Source: Aralia elata
Lineage: Eukaryota > Streptophyta > Magnoliopsida > Apiales > Araliaceae
NCBI GenBank assembly: GCA_034770075.1
Contig: CM068377.1
Location: 54,926,275 to 54,990,274, forward strand
Length of the DNA stretch: 64,000 bases
Direction of reading: 5' to 3'
The translations under genes and the position numbers were made by a program. Each line of letters starts with the position of its first letter. Within the stretch, counting starts at the first letter, position 1. Shown piece after piece: positions 22,214-31,905 of this stretch. The notes under the pieces are model-generated. The model was given only the letters and a program-made list of their open reading frames with translations. It was not told the DNA's origin and ran no database searches.

Positions 22214-24077
22214 TGTTTGTTCGAATTGCTGAAACGAAGTTTAGTGGCCACGGGGTATTGTTCTCTCACGGTGATAGAGACTAGGACCGCTCCGGCTCCT
22301 GCCCCCTCGGCATTCATGGCACCATCAAAATACAGCTTCCAAAATTGTCCCTCGTCATCACATTTTTCGCGCGATACCCAAAATATATCCTCGCCCGAGA
22401 GAGGAGTTTCTAACGGCTCCATCCCTCCTACCGGGGCTTCTGCCAACTGATCTGCAATTCCCTGCCCTTTCATGGCCTTCTGGGTCACGTACACCATGTC
22501 AAACTGTTGTAAAATTAACTGCCATCTTGATAGTCGACAATTCAGCATGGGCCTTTCGAAAATATATTTCAGGGGATCCATTCTTGATATCAGGTACGTT
22601 GTATGCCCATGGAGGTAGTGCTGTAATCTCCCTGCAGCCCAGGCCAGAGCACAACAGGTCTTCTCGATGGGAGTGTAATTCTGCTCACATTGGCTAAATC
22701 TTTTGCTAAGGTAATAGATGGCCTGTTCTTTACCTGCCTCACTCTTTTGTCCCAACATACATCCCATCGCGATGGTGTTGACGGATATATACATAAACAA
22801 CGGGATCCCACCCTTCGGGTGGGGTACCAGCACTGGTGCCTCCGTCAGCTTTTTCTTAATGATCTGAAAAGCCCTCTGACACTGCTCATTCCATTCTTGG
22901 GAAGCACCCTTTCTTAACAATTTGAAAATCGGCTCACACGTAGTCGTCAAGTGGGATATAAAACGGCTGATGAAGTTTATTCTCCCTAGGAATCCCCTTA
23001 TCTCCTTCTCTGTGCGAGGTGCTGGCATATCCACAATGGCCTTAATCTTTGCTGGGTCCAACTCAATGCCCCGATCACTAACCAGGAAACCCAAGAGCTT
23101 GCCCGACTGTACTCCGAAAGCGCACTTGGCTGGATTGAGTTTCAAATTATACTTTCTGAGCCGATCGAATAGCTTTTTGAGATGAGTTATATGATCGGAT
23201 TCTACCTTCGATTTCACAATAATGTCATCCACGTAGACCTCTATCTCCTTGTGCATCATATCGTGGAACAAGGCCATCATGGCTCTCTGATAAGTAGCCC
23301 TTGCATTTGTGAGACCGAAAGCCAGTCGTCTATAGCAGAAAGTGCCCCAGGGGGTGATGAATGCGGTCTTTTCCCGATCCTCCTCTGCCACCATTATCTG
23401 ATGATACCCCGCAAAACAATCAACAAAAGAGTACATCTCGTACTGGGCCGTGTTATCCACCAGAATGTGTATGAAAGGTACCGGGAAATTATCCTTGAGA
23501 CTGGCCTTGTTTAGATCTCTATAGTCTACACATACCCTCACCTTTCCTCCAGGCTTAGCCACTGGGACTACATTAGACAGCCATTCTGGGTAAGTGGACA
23601 CCATAATGATTCCCGCCCTGAACTGCTTGATGATCTCTTCCTTCACTTTTAAGCTCCACTCAGGTTTCAACTTTCTTAGTTTCTGCTTGACAGGCCTGAA
23701 ACCCTCCTTGATGGGTAACCGGTGCACCACAATGTCGGTGGACAATCCGATCATATCCTCGTGCGACCAGGCAAAGACATCCTCATATTGGCTTAGCAAC
23801 TCAATTATTTCGGCTTTTTTGGCTGGGGGTAAGGTCTGTCCCTATCTTGAGTTCTTTTGGCTTGTCAGGGGTTCCGATATCTATAGTGATGGTTTGGTCC
23901 AAATTGGGTTTGGGTTTATCTTCGACCCATCCTTTGATCTCATCAGGTGCGTCATCGTAATCTGTCTCGTCTTGCTCAATGCCCATCAAATCGAAATCCA
24001 GCTCAATGTCAAAATCATAATCACCATTCAAATTTGAAAGATCGTTTGTTAGGCAAGGATTACTCAAATTGGTACAC
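22207..24077 (-). pseudogene. E5 pol exon 2: RT and RNase H
   Basis: Exon 2 would start at 24077 and first encodes an acidic linker (IELDFDLMGIEQDE, PDEIKGWVE), then RT from about 23800. RT motifs are complete: VCVDYRDLNKASLKDNFPVP, FVDCFAGYHQI, AFGLTNARATYQRAM and the intact catalytic YVDDIIVKSK. A Ty3-type RNase H follows (LYLSKRFSQCEQNYTPIEK type), with its first Asp apparently replaced (YISVNTIAMG), then the start of a second RNase H. A 1-nt shift in an A6 tract at about 23815-23820 separates linker and RT frames. The element is thus close to, but not, a working polyprotein. Confidence 0.85.
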
Positions 24078-24245
24078 CTGACATAAAACAAAATACTTGT
24101 CATATATAAGTTGCCTTCCACGACGATCGCATTTTCAAATAACACGAAGAAACGACATAATTTATGCAAAAATAAAATAACAACAAAATAAACTTCTTCA
24201 TTCTCCCGTCCTCCGGGGTCTAACACCCTGATGTCGGGTTTTTAC
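24078..24245 (-). other. Putative spliceosomal intron between protease and RT of E5
   Basis: The protease frame runs into a stop exactly at CAAGG|GTAAAA (donor at 24245). A strong acceptor TTTTGTTTTATGTCAG ends at 24078. Removing 168 bp joins the two frames in phase and keeps a Gly codon at the junction. Ogre elements are known for an intron at this place. E4 has matching donor and acceptor at 39555 and 39360. Confidence 0.75.
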
Positions 24246-25978
24246 CCTTGCTTGGATATCACTGGTTTCATGGTCCAGTTGTCGACTGTTAGGTCGGGCG
24301 AAATGCGCCGAATGAAAGGCGGCTTCACATCGGACACTTCCCCGATGACTACGGCTATATCGCCTGAGTCCCCTCTCTTACCCTCATCGGGAATCATTAG
24401 CTCCGCCCAATTGATGATAGGCATAACTCGCTGGGCCCCCGGTGGCGTGACAACATCCATCCCCTCCTTGCTGTTTGTTGATTGTCCGGGGATATAGCAT
24501 TTGGTTTCAAACTCTTTTGCGACCTCCTGCAGGAAACTTTCCCTCCGGGCGGACTTATTACGTGCGGGGGTTAATTTTTCATTCCCTGCCCCAATCACAG
24601 GCCCGCTGATCCCCTGCTCATTGCCGACTTTAGTCACTGGACTGCCAGCTAGTCGAATCGGAGTCGCATCCTGACGGTATCTCCATGCTGCGCCCCCATG
24701 GTATCCCAACCCTGCTTTGCCTATCTGCTGTGGTAGGTGGATGGGCTCAATGATTCCCTGATTGCTTTTCCCCAGTCCCTGTCCAGGCTGGAAGTTCATT
24801 TTTATCATTTCCTTTGCCACAAAGGTAAGTTCCGGAGAGATCCTAGGTTTCACAGCTGGAGCTTCCAGGCGTCTATAATGGGGAGTGCTAATCTCTAGTG
24901 CTTGAAAGCTGGCAGGTGCTGCTGACTCATCCACATTGATCACTGGTAGGCCACTCCTGGGATGAGAAGGGTCATCACATTCGGCCGAGATTGTTACCAG
25001 ATTCCCATCGATGATCAGCTTGATTTGTTGGTGGAGCGTAGAAGGAACTGCCCCGGCCATGTGTATCCACGGCCTCCCTAACAGCAGGTTGTAGCTTGCC
25101 GTAATATCTAGGACTTGGAAGGATATATCAAAAGTACAGGACCCTATCTCCACTGGCAATTCTATCTCTCCAATGGTATCCCTCCGGGATCCGTCAAAAG
25201 CCCGAACCACCACCTGACTGGCTCGGAGGCGTTTGGAACTGATGTTCATTTTCTTTAGCGTACTGAGAGGACATATATTCAATGTCGATCCCCCATCGAT
25301 CAGCACCCCATTCATGACATATCCTGAAGAGATTACCGCAATGTGTAGCGGTTTTCGGTGCCCTCTTCCCTCCTTGGGAATGTCCTCATCCGTAAAGGAT
25401 ATTGCATCGCCTTCCAACAGGTGGCCCACCAGCTGGCCGAAACCCTCCTCACTAATTTCTTTGGGCACGTATGCCTCTTCCAGAACCTTTGTCAGGGTTC
25501 TACAATGCTTACTGGATGACAACACCAAGTCCATGACTGATGTTAGGGTTGACTCCTCATTTAAAATCTGGATCCCCCTTGTTTCTGGATGATCCATCCT
25601 TTTCAAAAATTCGACGGCCCTTTCCTCGGAAACCTCCTCATTTTTCCTCTTTTGGCTTTCAAGGACTCGTCTGGGAAGATATAAGGGGTTCCCTTTTGTC
25701 GTCACGGAAGCACAACTGGCCGTTTCCTCTGGCATTCCCCCATAATTCCAGGGTACAGTCTTCAGACTACTGATGGGCAGTTGCGGCCTTGCCGTAAGGA
25801 TGATGGACCTCGGAGCTGTCAACTTGACCGGTCCCTCCGTGCCGTTCGTACTTACCCCTATCAACCTGATGGGCGTTCCCCGTGCACTCCCATGATCATG
25901 TATCACGTTGATCATTTCCTCAATTTTCTGCACATAGTTCAGTCTTGGTGGCCCCCCAGCCTCATTTGCCTCCGTCAC
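24246..25978 (-). CDS. E5 protease ORF with G-patch-like motif
   Basis: A frame of about 577 codons overlaps the end of gag: the gag TGA is at 25975-25977 and this frame is open from 25978, so translation probably depends on a frameshift or re-initiation. Residues near 225-242 read GVLIDGGSTLNICPL, the retropepsin active site in the D-G/N-G-S form usual for the Tat lineage. Near 395-412, FQPGQGLGKSNQG is G-patch-like, a glycine-rich nucleic-acid-binding motif known beside some retroviral proteases. The C-terminus ends at the putative intron donor. The frame is otherwise intact. Confidence 0.82.
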
Positions 25979-27414
25979 ATTGACTCTCCCCCATCATGTC
26001 TTGGCAGGGGATTTGCTTTAACATTCGGGGAGTCTGGTTGTTCCACCACAATTTCCCCATTGTCGACCATGTTCTGAATTATATGTTTTAATGTCCAACA
26101 ATCTTGTGTATCATGCCCCGGGGAACCCGAGTGGTAGGCGCACCGTTTGCTTGGGTCAAATCTCCTTCCTTTCGGGTCACTTGGGGGAGCCAAATTGATT
26201 ATCTTCTTTTGGGCCATCAATACCGCCAAAATCCGCTCGAGAGGCTCCCCGAGTGGGGTGAATACTCGATTTTGCGAGGCCTCGTATCTTCTTCGCCCCT
26301 CTGCCCTTTGATCTGTGAAGTTTGGCTGTCGGGATGGCCCAACCCTTTGAACCTGTACCGGAAGATGGCTTTCCGTTTTTCTGGATGACCCCTGTAGGAT
26401 GAGGGAGACATCCTCCTCCTTTTTCTTTTGGACCCTCTGGGAAGTGCTGCCGTAGTTTCCATTCTGTATTTGCTCGGCAGCAGTTTCTAAAGCAGTAAGA
26501 TCCCGGATTTTACCCGATTTCAACCCCATGTCAACCATCTCTCCATGTTTAATCATTTCAGTAAAGGGTCTTCCAATCCCCGAGATGACCCGCTCATAAT
26601 ACGGTGCCTCCTGGATGTCTACAAAGGTCATTACCATCTCGGATTCGCTCATCGGGGGGGTTACCTGTGCGGCCATGCCCCTCCATCGTTGCGCATATTC
26701 CCTGAAGGATTCCCTAGGCTGCTTCTTGACTTTTGTCATTTGGTACCTGTCAGGGGCCATCTGGGCCTGAAAACTGTATTGGGTTAAGAAAGTATGGGCC
26801 AATTCCTCCCAGTTGTGGATTCGGGCGTTGTCAAGGCGGGCATACCAGATTCTTGCCTCCCCTGTTAAGCTTTTCTGGAACAGCTGCATTCTTAGCCCGT
26901 CGTCTTCGGCATAAGACCCGAGTTCTCCAATGTATATTTTCAAGTGTGTATAGGGGTCTCCCTTTCCATTGTATTTCTCAAACTCGGGGACCTTGAACTT
27001 TTCTGGATATCTGGCTCCGGGGAAAACACACAGATCCGAATAATTAACCCTGCCCAGGGAGCCTATGCCCCTTAGAGATTGGATGGTCTCCTCCATGTGT
27101 TTCATTTTTCTCCGAAGGTCGTCATTGTCCCCTTCTTCTGGGATAGTAATCACTGTCCTGCTAGGTATGGGAACGGCCTTTGGGATGATTGGCTCGTCCT
27201 TGAGTCGGGGTTGGTCCTCTTTAAGCAAGTTTGTACCATTTTTAGGAGGATTCTGATCATCCCCTGGTGGTGGAATATTATGCGATCCCTGGTTTGCCGG
27301 ATCCTGTCTGATTAAGAACTGTTCCTTTAGCATTGTGGCCATTTCCATCATCTGTCTTTTAAAATCATCAAACTCCTCCCGAGATATGGAACTATGATTG
27401 GGAAGATCAGCCAT
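25975..27414 (-). CDS. E5 gag, 479 aa, intact
   Basis: Starts at ATG 27412-27414 (MADLPNHSS). The N-terminal 120 residues are charged with coiled-coil potential. From about 140 the retrotransposon gag domain is clear (KVPEFEKYNGKGDPYTHL, LTGEARIWYARLDN, HTFLTQYSF, PRESFREYAQRWRGMAAQV). Near 440 there is a single Cys/His knuckle, CAYHSGSPGHDTQDC, spaced C-X2-H-X5-H-X4-C. It forms the particle that packages the RNA. No stop or shift is seen. A splice-acceptor-like CTGTAG|GATTG lies some 60 bp before the ATG, so the leader could be spliced. Confidence 0.88.
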   Translation of the reverse strand: MADLPNHSSISREEFDDFKRQMMEMATMLKEQFLIRQDPANQGSHNIPPPGDDQNPPKNGTNLLKEDQPRLKDEPIIPKAVPIPSRTVITIPEEGDNDDLRRKMKHMEETIQSLRGIGSLGRVNYSDLCVFPGARYPEKFKVPEFEKYNGKGDPYTHLKIYIGELGSYAEDDGLRMQLFQKSLTGEARIWYARLDNARIHNWEELAHTFLTQYSFQAQMAPDRYQMTKVKKQPRESFREYAQRWRGMAAQVTPPMSESEMVMTFVDIQEAPYYERVISGIGRPFTEMIKHGEMVDMGLKSGKIRDLTALETAAEQIQNGNYGSTSQRVQKKKEEDVSLILQGSSRKTESHLPVQVQRVGPSRQPNFTDQRAEGRRRYEASQNRVFTPLGEPLERILAVLMAQKKIINLAPPSDPKGRRFDPSKRCAYHSGSPGHDTQDCWTLKHIIQNMVDNGEIVVEQPDSPNVKANPLPRHDGGESM

Positions 27415-28174
27415 TTCAGAGGTAGAGACTTGGGCTTTCTTAGACTGCGAACGGGTTTGAGGAGCAATCCTACAGAGACAATGGTTCGAAGTTTAGTCCT
27501 GGGGAAATGCAAAATGGATGCATGCTAAGACTGTAATTTTTTTGTGTGTTTTTTAATCTTTCCCTGTAAAACAGAAAGTTAGTAGTCCTTTAATGCCATA
27601 ACCAATGCTAAACATGCTTTATTATGCTCCCCCAACTATTCCCTGCAATTCACAGAGGTTAGTAATCTCTTTTGACACAGAAAAGGGATATGTGAATATT
27701 GAATGAGATCATGACATTTAGACATATAAACGTAAAAAGGCATGAAGAGACTTTTCCTGCGTTGGGTTAATCTGAGGATGACCTATCCTAGGGTTACTCT
27801 CACGGGCTTTTCGGCATGAAGGTCCCCAAATCTTCGCAATCTACTCGTTTGAGCCCTTTCGATTGGAGCGGATTTGGGTGGTGCGTTTCCTGAGCCATCT
27901 CCGGGGAGCAGCCCCTTCGAGTCCAGTAATAAGCAACCGACAGGTTCGCCTCAGGAGGAGGTACTCTCTCAACATACATTCACATTCATCGTCCTCACCG
28001 TATGCAAATGATTACTCAAAAGTAAAGCAATTCCATTCAAATCATTCATCTATTCGACAAAACACGCATTCGCACAACAAAAGTAAAAAATCAAAATATC
28101 GCATGCACACACATTTTATGAATTTTAAAGGATATGATAGCATCACGATTTAAACGCGGCTTAAGCCCTCTAAA
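27415..28174 (-). other. E5 5' leader with invariant 146-bp block
   Basis: Non-coding leader between primer site and gag. Positions 27855-28000 are identical, base for base by eye, to 40564-40709 in E4, although the two elements' LTRs differ clearly. Short frames on both strands follow from this conservation and resemble no family. A packaging or dimerisation signal is a reasonable guess. Confidence 0.7.
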
Positions 28175-28194
28175 TGTCCCCAGCAGAGTCGCCA
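28175..28194 (-). other. E5 primer-binding site (tRNA-Arg type)
   Basis: Two bases inside the LTR end the minus strand reads TGGCGACTCTGCTGGGGACA. This form is typical of Ogre/Tat elements, where it pairs with a tRNA-Arg 3' end. E4 has the same 20 bases. Confidence 0.85.
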
Positions 28195-28196
28195 GC

Positions 28197-30292
28197 TGTC
28201 GACGCCGGTTTTATCCGCTTGTCCTTTTTGTCTTTTCCAATTTAGCCTTTTGGTTTAGATGATTTTTGGAAAAGGTCGGCATTGAGATCGACGGAGTTTT
28301 GAAAGATCGTTTTTTTATGATGAGCCGATTAACCAGAGTCGCCAGTTGGTATATTTGAAATGGATGTACCAACCCATCCGAGTTTTTTTATTTTTTTATA
28401 AATCGCCGGCTCATATGTGACTCCGAATTAATTGGTCTGCGAATCGAGATTCATAGAGTTCGGGGGCTTGCTTTAAGTGAGGGGAAGGTGTTAGGCACCC
28501 CTCGACTCCCGTGAAACACGGTTACCGCAATCTTGATACTTTCCTATCCTTTATCTCATAAAATGTGTATGTGTGCGTGTGTGTGTGTGTCTGTGTGCCT
28601 GAATGAATGTTATGGTGAGTTCTGTATGGAAGAAATTCTTTCGGGTATTTTATGAAAGAGGCGTGCTTTATTTTGAAGAGTGCTTTAGGATGTCTTTTCC
28701 TTTAATACGAGAAAGCTTTATTTTTTATGAGAAAGATTTGATTTTAATCGTCAAAAAGCCATGGAATTTTCATTAGGGGTTGTTTTGGCAAAACAAGAGT
28801 TTTAAACCTTCATCAAAATAGGAATCAAGATCTATACGTTGCTTTCGTAACTCAAATGATGGGCAACTTCTAGGATCTCTTTCACCCTATGCACAACGGT
28901 TTAATAAAACGTTTTGTTCTTTTGTAAAACCCGTTTTTCGTGACATTTGAAAATAACCTCTTTTAGCTTTTCCCGTAGGATAGGAATCGACCTTCGTTAG
29001 CGTTTCCCAAATTTTTAGCCTCGTGATGCTAATATCCTACTTTGATTGATTTTTAGAAAAGATCCTTATCGTTTAATCTTTTTGAAATCCTTTTGGCGCC
29101 TCAAAAATCTAATCAAGTATAAACATGCGTCGGGGCTATCCATGGGCATGTAAGCCATCAAAATATCCCCGAACGCCAACAATCACATATTCCACTAATA
29201 CGGGGCCTTAAACCCGATTCTCGCCTTAGCGTCGTTTTAAGGCCCGACAGTTACATATTACAAAACAAGCATCTTGAATCTATTACATACACCAAAACGT
29301 CCATCATCGGATTTGAACCACGGGGTCGCTTTCCTAGGCTCACAACCACGATTACTACATACTCACAAAATGAATACTACAATAACAACAACGTAGATTG
29401 CCTAACACATCCTAAAAATCAATCAATCAAACTACGCCTAATATATACCCATAAATAAGCTAGAAATTTCGTCAATTAGATATCATCGGATTATTGGGAA
29501 GAATCTTGTTCCAATGGAACCCTCACCAATAATCCCTAATCCATGATTTTTCAACAATATTCTTGAAAATTGCAATTAAATTTAGCCAAATGACATGATA
29601 GAAGTTGCAAAAATAATGAGATTTTCACCTTGCAAATGATACCAAAATTGTGTAGAAACTTGTGTATTTGATTGAAATATGAGATGTATTGATATAATCT
29701 AACAACAAAGAAACTTCCTCTCTTTTTTCTCTCAATTGTTGCAAGAATTTGTGCTATTTCTCTCTATTTCCGAGCTAAAACTGCTGCTGATTTTCTTCTT
29801 CTTCCGCAAAACTGCTCAACCTCCTGTATACTGTCCGAAGCTGAGTTTAAATAGGCTGGCCAAAGCCAGCCGCAGATCTATCTGCGGCTGGCCGCAGATG
29901 GATCTGCGGCTGGCCAGCTGGCTCGCCACTCAGCCCGGTTTTCGGGATCTGACTTTCCAGAAAGGCGCACTCATTTGGCCGCAGATCTATCCGCGGCTGG
30001 CGGGCTTGACTTTCTCGATTTTCGTGCCACGCCTCGATTTTCGTGCCGTAATGTCGGTTTTCGCTGACAGGCTCGTATTCTGCAGTCCGGGAATTTCCGG
30101 GAAGCGCGCCACACCTTCCGAGAATGCCAAATTCGGATAGCCCTGCTGTCATGTCGATTTCGGCTGCAAATTATCATGGTGGCGTCGAGTGTTCGTATTT
30201 TTTCCATCTTTTGCTCTCGCAGGCCGATCCATTTGACGAATTTGCCCTCCTGTCAAGGTTAGTATACGAAGTGCAAAATTTGGGTGTCTACA
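28197..30292 (-). mobile_element. E5 5' LTR
   Basis: 2096 bp. It matches the 13266-15307 LTR almost throughout, plus a 54-bp block at 29862-29915. A TATA-like CTATTTAAACTC (minus strand) near 29845-29856 lies just downstream of that block in the direction of transcription, so the block sits in the proximal promoter. Confidence 0.92.
29862..29915. repeat. 54-bp hairpin block present in only one E5 LTR
   Basis: Two or more copies of GCCGCAGAT...ATCTGCGGC inverted motifs, flanked by GGCTGGCC on both sides. The partner LTR has a single GGCTGGCC at 14933 and lacks the block, which accounts exactly for the 54-bp length difference. Confidence 0.85.
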
Positions 30293-31198
30293 GTAACGAT
30301 TTACCTTAAAGTGAATTTGTTATCGTCTTGGTCAGTCTGAAAAACTTGAGTCTGTTTAACCCTCTAGTTTTAATTCAGACCCACCATGAATCATGATCAC
30401 ATCCTTAGTACCGGTTAAGCACTTAAAGATGTTTTTCACTGTCTTACAGTAATCTTCTCTAGAATATGACTGATCAACATCAGGCTTGTATATTCCTTGC
30501 ATACATGATAGTAGCTCATGCGATCCCTATTTCAATTGGAGACAATTTTAGAGAGATACACTCTATAGCTCATCATCGTGAGACGTCTTTAGGAGTTTGC
30601 CATGCTAAATGCCTTTAGCATCGAATGAATATACATTCTTTGGGTTAAGCCGAGCATCCTTTTAAATCTATCTATATAGATTTATATCCACAATTTATAG
30701 GATGTTCATCCCAAGTTATTCATGGAGGAATGTTTAGACAATTTTATCTTTACTGATTGTAGCACTGGTATGTCATTCCATACCAGTAGTATATCAACAT
30801 ATAGTACTAAGAATGTCACAGCGCTCCCACTGACCCTTTTGTACACACTAGATTCATTCTCGGTTTTGATAAAATCAAACTCTTTTGATTGTCTTATCAA
30901 AACGAATGTTCCATCTTTCAGAAGCTTGCTTTAATCCAAAAATGGATCATTGTAGCTTACATACACGATTTGCTTCAACCTTTGAAACAAATTCCTCTGG
31001 CTGTATCATACATACATTCTCCTCAAATCTTCATTGAGGAAGGATGCCTCTACATCCATTTGCCAGATTTCGTAATAATAAGCTGCAATCACAAGCAAAA
31101 TCCAAATGGACTTGAGCATTACCCGGTAATAAGGTTTTATCGCAGTTACTCCTTATTTTTATTTGAAAACTTTTAAAAGGTCTGGTCTTATAGGTCTC
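30293..31198 (-). pseudogene. E6 Copia reverse transcriptase fragment
   Basis: The minus strand shows Copia RT motifs: WQMDVEASFLNE near 31040-31075 (first catalytic Asp), then FLVLYVDILLVWNDIPVL at 30760-30815. The expected YVDDILL box has lost one Asp codon and reads YVDILL. Many stops and shifts occur. It is interrupted by E5 at 30293 and by E2 at 31199. Confidence 0.85.
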
Positions 31199-31832
31199 TG
31201 TGACGCCCCCAAATTCCAACATCACTGTCTCGATTAACGACATAAACTAGTACAACAGAAATGATAGAATAAATTACATTGATTTACTATACTTATTCTC
31301 GTCCCAAGGTCTTGCAACCGTTACTACAACACTACAACACTCTCCAAGAGTCTTGATTCAAACTAAACATAGTATTAATACATAATCCATGTCTAAGCTT
31401 ATTACATAACCGAATTAGAAAACTTAAAGCAATATAGTAAATAATCTTCTTCTTAAGGAAGAATAAAGCTACGACAGAGCCTTGCCTTTCTCTTTATCCT
31501 TCCCTGAGGTCTCACCGCATTCTGCCTTAACTAAAAGGTTTAAAGAAAGCAAGAGTGAGCAACAAATTTCCCCAACAAGTATATACAATGAGGGTGACCA
31601 ATATAAAGTTCAAATCGCCAGGGTATGTCAGTAAAGGATAGTTCAAGAATAATAAGAAGAATCAATTGTTATACATAAGAGTCGCTATGGATCGAAGAAC
31701 ATCAGTAAGATTCATAAGGTTAATCATTTCAAAGTCCAAGAAAATGAACACTAAGTAGTCACTAAAGGACTAAGAACTCCTACTAAAATTACCAGTTAAT
31801 ATACTGAAAATCCAATAAAATCAAGTACACAG
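31199..31832 (-). mobile_element. E2 3' LTR, outer part
   Basis: The sequence from TGTGACGCCCCC to ...AAGTACACAG matches the E2 5' LTR at 56855 onward, apart from a loss of about 30 bp near 31235 and scattered substitutions. It is broken by E3 at 31833 and resumes at 47906. No genes. Confidence 0.9.
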
Positions 31833-31905
31833 TGAAAGTAGTATGCACGCAAGTCAATCATATTTGATATGATGTAGCATATACTTTGTAATCTTATTCG
31901 ATTAT
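31833..31905 (+). mobile_element. E3 5' LTR, first 73 bp
   Basis: TGAAAGTAGTATGCACGC to ...TTATTCGATTAT, matching the E6 LTR end at 12901 in inverted orientation. It is followed by E4 and resumes at 42951. Confidence 0.9.

Larger units (their letters stand above)
13266..30292 (-). mobile_element. E5: Tat/Ogre-lineage Ty3 element with antisense genes
   Basis: A complete 17,027-bp insertion with LTRs of 2042 bp (13266-15307) and 2096 bp (28197-30292) and a perfect GTAAC duplication at 13261-13265 and 30293-30297. On the minus strand it has LTR ends TGTAGACACCC...GTCGACA, a tRNA-Arg-type primer site, gag, protease, a putative intron, RT, RNase H, a second RNase H, and a polypurine tract beside the 3' LTR. 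There is no integrase. In its place lie two plus-strand genes and a 140-bp tandem array. The two LTRs differ by only some 15-20 substitutions by eye, so the insertion is young and intact in outline, though pol has frameshifts. Confidence 0.93.
11099..31198 (-). mobile_element. E6: degenerate Copia element (interrupted by E5, cut by E2)
   Basis: The minus strand holds Copia RT (30293-31198), then, beyond inserted E5, a Copia RNase H tail (12915-13265), a polypurine tract and the 3' LTR (12901 down to 11099). The 5' half is absent: at 31199 the sequence changes to the E2 LTR, and the rest should lie beyond E2 outside the window. LTR ends are TGAAAGTAGTATGC and AACCTAACA, the same family as E3. 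It sits in the E1 LTR. Its flank is CCATG at 11094-11098; the partner duplication is not visible. Confidence 0.85.

Noticed and set aside
23801..23830. Programmed frameshift before RT in E5
   Set aside because: The shift at an A6 tract would need +1 and lacks a standard slippery arrangement, and RT normally continues from the linker in one frame. A single-base loss is simpler.
27863..28153. Conserved frame in the leader, also at 40572
   Set aside because: The DNA itself is identical over 146 bp, so every frame is conserved. Outside that block the frame differs, and it is antisense to the element. Nothing supports a protein.
29736..30152. 134-codon plus-strand and 101-codon minus-strand frames in the E5 LTR
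   Set aside because: Present in the LTR in broken or shortened form at 14805 and changed by the 54-bp block. No family resemblance, and the region is LTR.
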